This document shows positions 5,328-5,486 of a stretch of 5,486 bases of DNA, in pieces. Both the position numbers and the translations under genes were made by a program. The notes below the pieces were generated by a model. The model saw only the letters and a program-made list of their open reading frames with translations, had not been told where the DNA came from and searched no databases. How positions within the stretch are numbered: the stretch's first letter is position 1; each line of letters opens with the position of its first letter. Location: NCBI GenBank assembly GCA_041671525.1, contig JBAZBJ010000024.1, positions 1-5,486 on the forward strand. The letters are read 5' to 3'. Source of the stretch: UBA11098 sp041671525 (GTDB lineage: Bacteria; Patescibacteriota; Minisyncoccia; Moranbacterales; UBA2206).

Positions 5328-5486
5328 TTATCTTCTACCTTTTTCTATTTTACCTTGCACAAGTCTTTGCAATGGTTGATCATTTACTTGTATAACTTGG
5401 AATCTAACTCCAGGAATATCTCCTTTAGATCTTCCTTGTTTTCCGCCTATTCGCTCAATCATAACTTCATCGTGCTCGTCAATAAA
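5328..5486 (-). CDS. rps12: 30S ribosomal protein uS12 (archaeal type), C-terminal 52 codons
   Basis: Only the end of the gene is in the window; the frame is open from base 5486. uS12 sits at the decoding centre of the small subunit and affects fidelity. The visible segment contains the archaeal/eukaryotic signature FIDEHDEVMIERIGG, followed by GRSKGDIPGVRFQVIQV and a basic end (KIEKGRR). The common archaeal form has EGIGG and a GSMGDIPGVR-like stretch, so this one is slightly more basic (ERIGGKQGRSKGD). The stop TAA is followed after one base by the ATG of the next gene, so the two are tightly coupled. The promoter must lie outside the window. Confidence 0.95.
   Translation of the reverse strand, partial: FIDEHDEVMIERIGGKQGRSKGDIPGVRFQVIQVNDQPLQRLVQGKIEKGRR

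Overview
The window is a compact, AT-rich piece of an archaeal chromosome with every gene on the minus strand. Two translation GTPases and two ribosomal proteins identify it as the archaeal 'str' cluster: uS12 (rps12), uS7 (rps7), EF-2 (fusA) and aEF1A (tuf), in that transcriptional order. The proteins are archaeal in type: EF-2 carries the diphthamide loop, and uS12 and uS7 have archaeal signatures. Low G+C, AGA as the usual Arg codon, several small orphan proteins, and promoters with TATA boxes right next to start codons suggest a small-genome archaeon. A DPANN lineage (Woesearchaeota/Pacearchaeota-like) is my best guess, but it is an inference from sequence character and not a proven placement.

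Layout in transcription order, from the right end to the left: C-terminal 52 codons of rps12 (5486-5328); a 119-aa unrecognised protein (5326-4967) separated by 1 nt from rps12 and 7 nt from rps7; rps7 (4959-4345); a 96-aa unrecognised protein with two cysteines (4288-3998); a 135-aa charged, probably helical unrecognised protein (3947-3540); EF-2 (3422-1233); a 119-aa protein with one N-terminal membrane segment (1182-823); and the first 251 codons of aEF1A (754-1), cut by the window edge. Four small unknown genes are therefore interleaved with one of the most conserved gene orders in prokaryotes. No gap between genes exceeds 120 nt. I see no RNA genes, insertion sequences or CRISPR arrays.

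The rps12 / 119-aa / rps7 block looks like one transcript with translationally coupled genes. Each of the other five genes has an archaeal TATA-like element whose centre lies 25-28 nt upstream of the start codon. No clear Shine-Dalgarno sequence is visible at any start. This is the geometry of leaderless transcripts. EF-2 also has a second, better BRE/TATA element further upstream and a set of ATTCTA/TAGAAT repeats at its proximal promoter.

The points most worth following are the coupled unknown gene between rps12 and rps7, the altered P-loop (Asp to His) and shortened switch I of EF-2, the unusual EF-2 promoter, and the 96-aa protein, which loosely resembles the YbjQ/RcsF fold.
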